A DNA stretch of 64,000 bases, from positions 1 through 64,000 of the forward strand of contig JAVTVY010020236.1 in the NCBI GenBank assembly GCA_036873755.1, written 5' to 3'. The stretch's first letter is position 1. Each line of letters begins with the position of its first letter. The translations under genes were made by a program, and so were the position numbers. Origin of the DNA: Hanleya hanleyi (lineage: Eukaryota; Mollusca; Polyplacophora; Lepidopleurida; Hanleyidae). The notes beneath the pieces are model-generated. The model had not been told where the DNA came from. It did not search any database and saw nothing but the letters and a program-made list of their open reading frames with translations. Shown here piece by piece: positions 61,130-64,000 of the stretch.

Positions 61130-61320
61130 AGTAACAACTAATCTATATTGTAATAATTCGCAGCGATACAGATTTCATATTTTGGAACATCATGATGTCT
61201 TGGCAGCATCATTGAAAACTGTTGACCGCTTCTCTTTTGTAGGAAACTAGTCTATATTTATGTTTACTACGATTGCTTCTTTGAATTTGGTGCTAATGCT
61301 GTTATATGAATTGCTTTGTA
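61130..61320 (-). repeat. Truncated Penelope-like terminal module
   Basis: GCAGCGATACAGATTTCATA, TGGAACATCATGATGTCTTG and GAATTTGGTGCTAATGCTG match the family in minus orientation. The outer end is missing. Confidence 0.6.
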
Positions 61321-61407
61321 TTTCTTTATAATTTCCACGTTATTAATTTCCACCATTATATCATTCTGCTATATATCCAGTCTGGTAGTATTACTTGTAC
61401 ACCTTAA

Positions 61408-61835
61408 GGATGTGCGCTGGGGATAAATCAAAGTAATTAACTGTTTGTGTTGTTGCATTCATAATTGTGTGGTATGAGGAAAAACAAATAAAAAATATAG
61501 GTTGGTGTGCATTTTTTTAGCTGTAGGCAACGTTAAGTGGACTGACCCATGCTCAATTTGATAACCCAGAAAACATACGGAACAGCCCTAGTTTTGAAGC
61601 ATATTCATGAAAAATTCATGTAATTAGTATTTAACCTTTTCTTATATTCTAACTGTTTGCAGATAATCACAATGTCTATCAAAATTTATCAAATTGGATG
61701 GATGTTGCTGTGCAAAATTCTCGGCTAGAAGGCTTTTAAAGGAAATTCCTATCTCTTAACCTAGAAAGAAACATAACCCAATAGAAAAAAACAGGCAAAA
61801 TGGCTGCCAGAGCCAAAAACCATCAGCGGACATCC
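61408..61835. mobile_element. TTAA-flanked MITE, copy 2 (428 bp)
   Basis: It is collinear with 52760-53195 and close in sequence. The ends are GGATGTGCGCTGG and CAGCGGACATCC, with TTAA at 61404-61407 and 61836-61839. One end carries a G for C change and the interior has a ~10-bp deletion. Confidence 0.88.
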
Positions 61836-61839
61836 TTAA

Positions 61840-64000
61840 ACTGTTTGAACTGTTCTTCTTCACCATAATAGTTTACAACTTGTATCAATATTTAAATTCC
61901 TGCAGAGCATGTTCTGAAAACGCCTTTGATTTCTTACTCGTTTCCTTCCATGCTGTTTCATCCATTAGACTTGATATGTTGTTCGAATTTAAATTATTGA
62001 CCATACAGTGGTGACTCGGCTGACTTTTCCCCAAAGGTTTGTCAGTATATTTTGTGTGTGTCTCGGTCACTTCATCATCCTGATAGGTCGGAACATAAGG
62101 GAGTCGAGGACGTTCATTTCCCTGCTATTATGGGGCTACAGTATGCTGATTTGTCTTCTTTTCCAAAACAAGCTGAATTTCCTGAATTTCCTGAATTTCC
62201 AACAGAAGTGTGTGATAGGACTAACCAACAAGTTGGCATTTTAGATTCAACGGTTGGAGGATGCAAAGTGTTCCGGAGGTTGAAAATTATGCCTCTGAAG
62301 CTCCCAAAGTTCACTCACAGTCACTTTCAACAAAAAAGGAAACTTGTCAATGGATAATAAATGAACCTTCAATAATATTCCCACGCCGATTCCACGCCCC
62401 CACCCCATCCAGGGAGGACTGGAAAGCCTCACTTTATCTGTTATACCGCTAATATTTTTCAAGAAAGCATGGTGTCCCCCTGTTTTTATTACATATTCAA
62501 TAAGAACTGTATGTGTTTAGTATAATATAGCAAAATGAGGAAAATTTTACCTCGGAAAGTTTGATTTATTGAGCATCAAGCAAGAAAAAAAATCAAATCT
62601 CCCTATATATTCAGTGTTATGGATTTTAAGTGGTATACATGCATTCGGCTGCCATATTTTTTTAACGAGTATGGTGACCTCCCGTTTTTTTTTTTGATCA
62701 TCTTCTCTTAACCTGATGCAAAAATACTGAAATAAACAAAAAACATGAAACCTCTAGAAATGAACGTCCTCTTCTGTACATATCAAGAACATGGTGTCCA
62801 TTCTGTTAACCACTGGACCACAGATGTTGAGTATGATTGTAAATGAATTGTTTTAGCCCTCTCTTGGATTTTTAATTTACCCCAGATGCAATATAGCGAA
62901 TATTTTTTTACCCATGGAAAACGATGGATGTCGTCTTGTCAGAAAGGCTTTTCCACCGAATTCTCAAAAACGATTACAGACTTCAGTAAATTATCATAAA
63001 AACAGTTTTCATGCCAAATACACTGATAAAGGCAAGAAAAATGCGAAAGACAGGAAACCGAAAATTTCTTTAGACTCTCTATGGTCACTATAGTTTCAAT
63101 TAGCCCGTGATCATGGTGGTCCTCTGCGCCAGAGATTTCCTCGGGATTATGCGAGAAAGCTAAAATGACTCCGATATGATACTCTATGAATTCTGAAAGC
63201 CTCGGCTGATTTGTTACGAGTTTGGTAAGTTGTTGATGGGTCCAGATAGAATTGATAAATGTAACACTGAATCTAGGGTTAGTTTTCGATTTTGGAGGGA
63301 TTCTCTTTTATAAAAACTGGACTGTTGACCAAGCTTATCTATTTAACATAATTTATTCCAAGCTTATAATGCTGTTCGAACGTGTTTTTCTTTGACCGTT
63401 CGGCTCCTTTTGTGAAAACTGAACACCAAAGCACTACATCAACAGAAGATACCCAGGAACATGTCGATCGAAGTGGGGAGTCCATATCGTGCACGGTTTC
63501 GAAGTAACGATTGCCAATACCATGTAGGAAATTAAGTTAGACGTAGTAAAGTGATACACGTGGTCGAATGGAAGGAACTGGACAAGGCTGTCAAACGGTG
63601 ACAAAGCTTTGTCGATATCCGGAACTCCGAGTACTCATTACGTCCTTGTGTTTATGATTATACCTGTTTATAATTACACATCTTTGCTGTCCTTCAAATC
63701 CTAACCTCGACATCATGTCACACGAGTGTTTGTGGAATCGAGTCAATCCGTGACAAAGGTCAAGATTATTCATGTTGGGCGATTATTCGGAGCAATACAA
63801 TAAATAGGCCTACCCAATATCAATATAGCATCGTATTAACAGACGACGTGGCGACAAGATGGATGGATCCTCTATCCATCCGACCTCTTAACCTCTGATA
63901 TTGTCAGGTTGCTTTGAGACGGGTTGGGGTCAATTTTTGGACATCGTATCTTATCACAACCCCAACGTGTGCTATTTGCTGATACACTCCATCGTAGTAC
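61840..64000. other. No recognised gene
   Basis: A plus-strand frame at 62052-62357 includes a triplicated GAATTTCCT (FPEFPEF) and is open on both strands. No known domain. The remainder is AT-rich without a clear repeat. Confidence 0.35.

Overview
The window is AT-rich animal DNA, most likely from a marine mollusc and probably a gastropod. Three things point that way. It holds a spliced choline acetyltransferase gene with GT-AG introns. It holds tRNA-derived SINEs, one of which ends in the CACTCACTC-type tail I associate with molluscan repeats. It is also crowded with inverted-repeat (foldback) DNA elements and Penelope-like retroelement debris. The species call is inference.

The one clear host gene is choline O-acetyltransferase (ChAT) on the minus strand. 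I could trace 13 coding exons from 47032 down to the TAA stop at 19452. Every exon has canonical splice borders and every reading phase closes: the exons total 2049 nt, or 682 codons plus stop. Both acyltransferase signatures, the catalytic histidine and the choline-specifying VDN triplet are present. Only the extreme N-terminus, probably a small upstream exon, is unplaced. The vesicular acetylcholine transporter gene that usually sits at the 5' side of ChAT is not visible in the 17 kb upstream.

Layout. 1-7 kb: tandem repeats, then a 5.7-kb imperfect inverted repeat enclosing fragments of a Penelope-like reverse transcriptase in both orientations. 8.8-9.2 kb: a 52-bp satellite with exactly eight copies. 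9.9-15.8 kb: a 5.9-kb palindromic element whose two arms each carry a divergently transcribed one-finger C2H2 gene, one intact and one frameshifted. The arms flank a GC-rich loop with E-box, ETS and CRE-like sites, and each also has seven ~150-bp tandem repeats. 15.8-17.7 kb: a second foldback element made of GC-rich repeats, inserted at the edge of the first with a 6-bp target duplication. 17.7-18.7 kb: a 53-bp satellite. 19.4-47.0 kb: ChAT, its introns peppered with foldbacks, MITEs, SINEs and minisatellites. 47-64 kb: ChAT 5' flank or first intron, with a near-perfect hairpin MITE, a 40-bp minisatellite, two TTAA-flanked MITEs and a cluster of Penelope-like terminal modules.

The most unusual object is the 9934-15812 palindrome. 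It looks like a mobile or foldback element carrying a zinc-finger regulator on a symmetrical bidirectional promoter. I did not recognise its superfamily.
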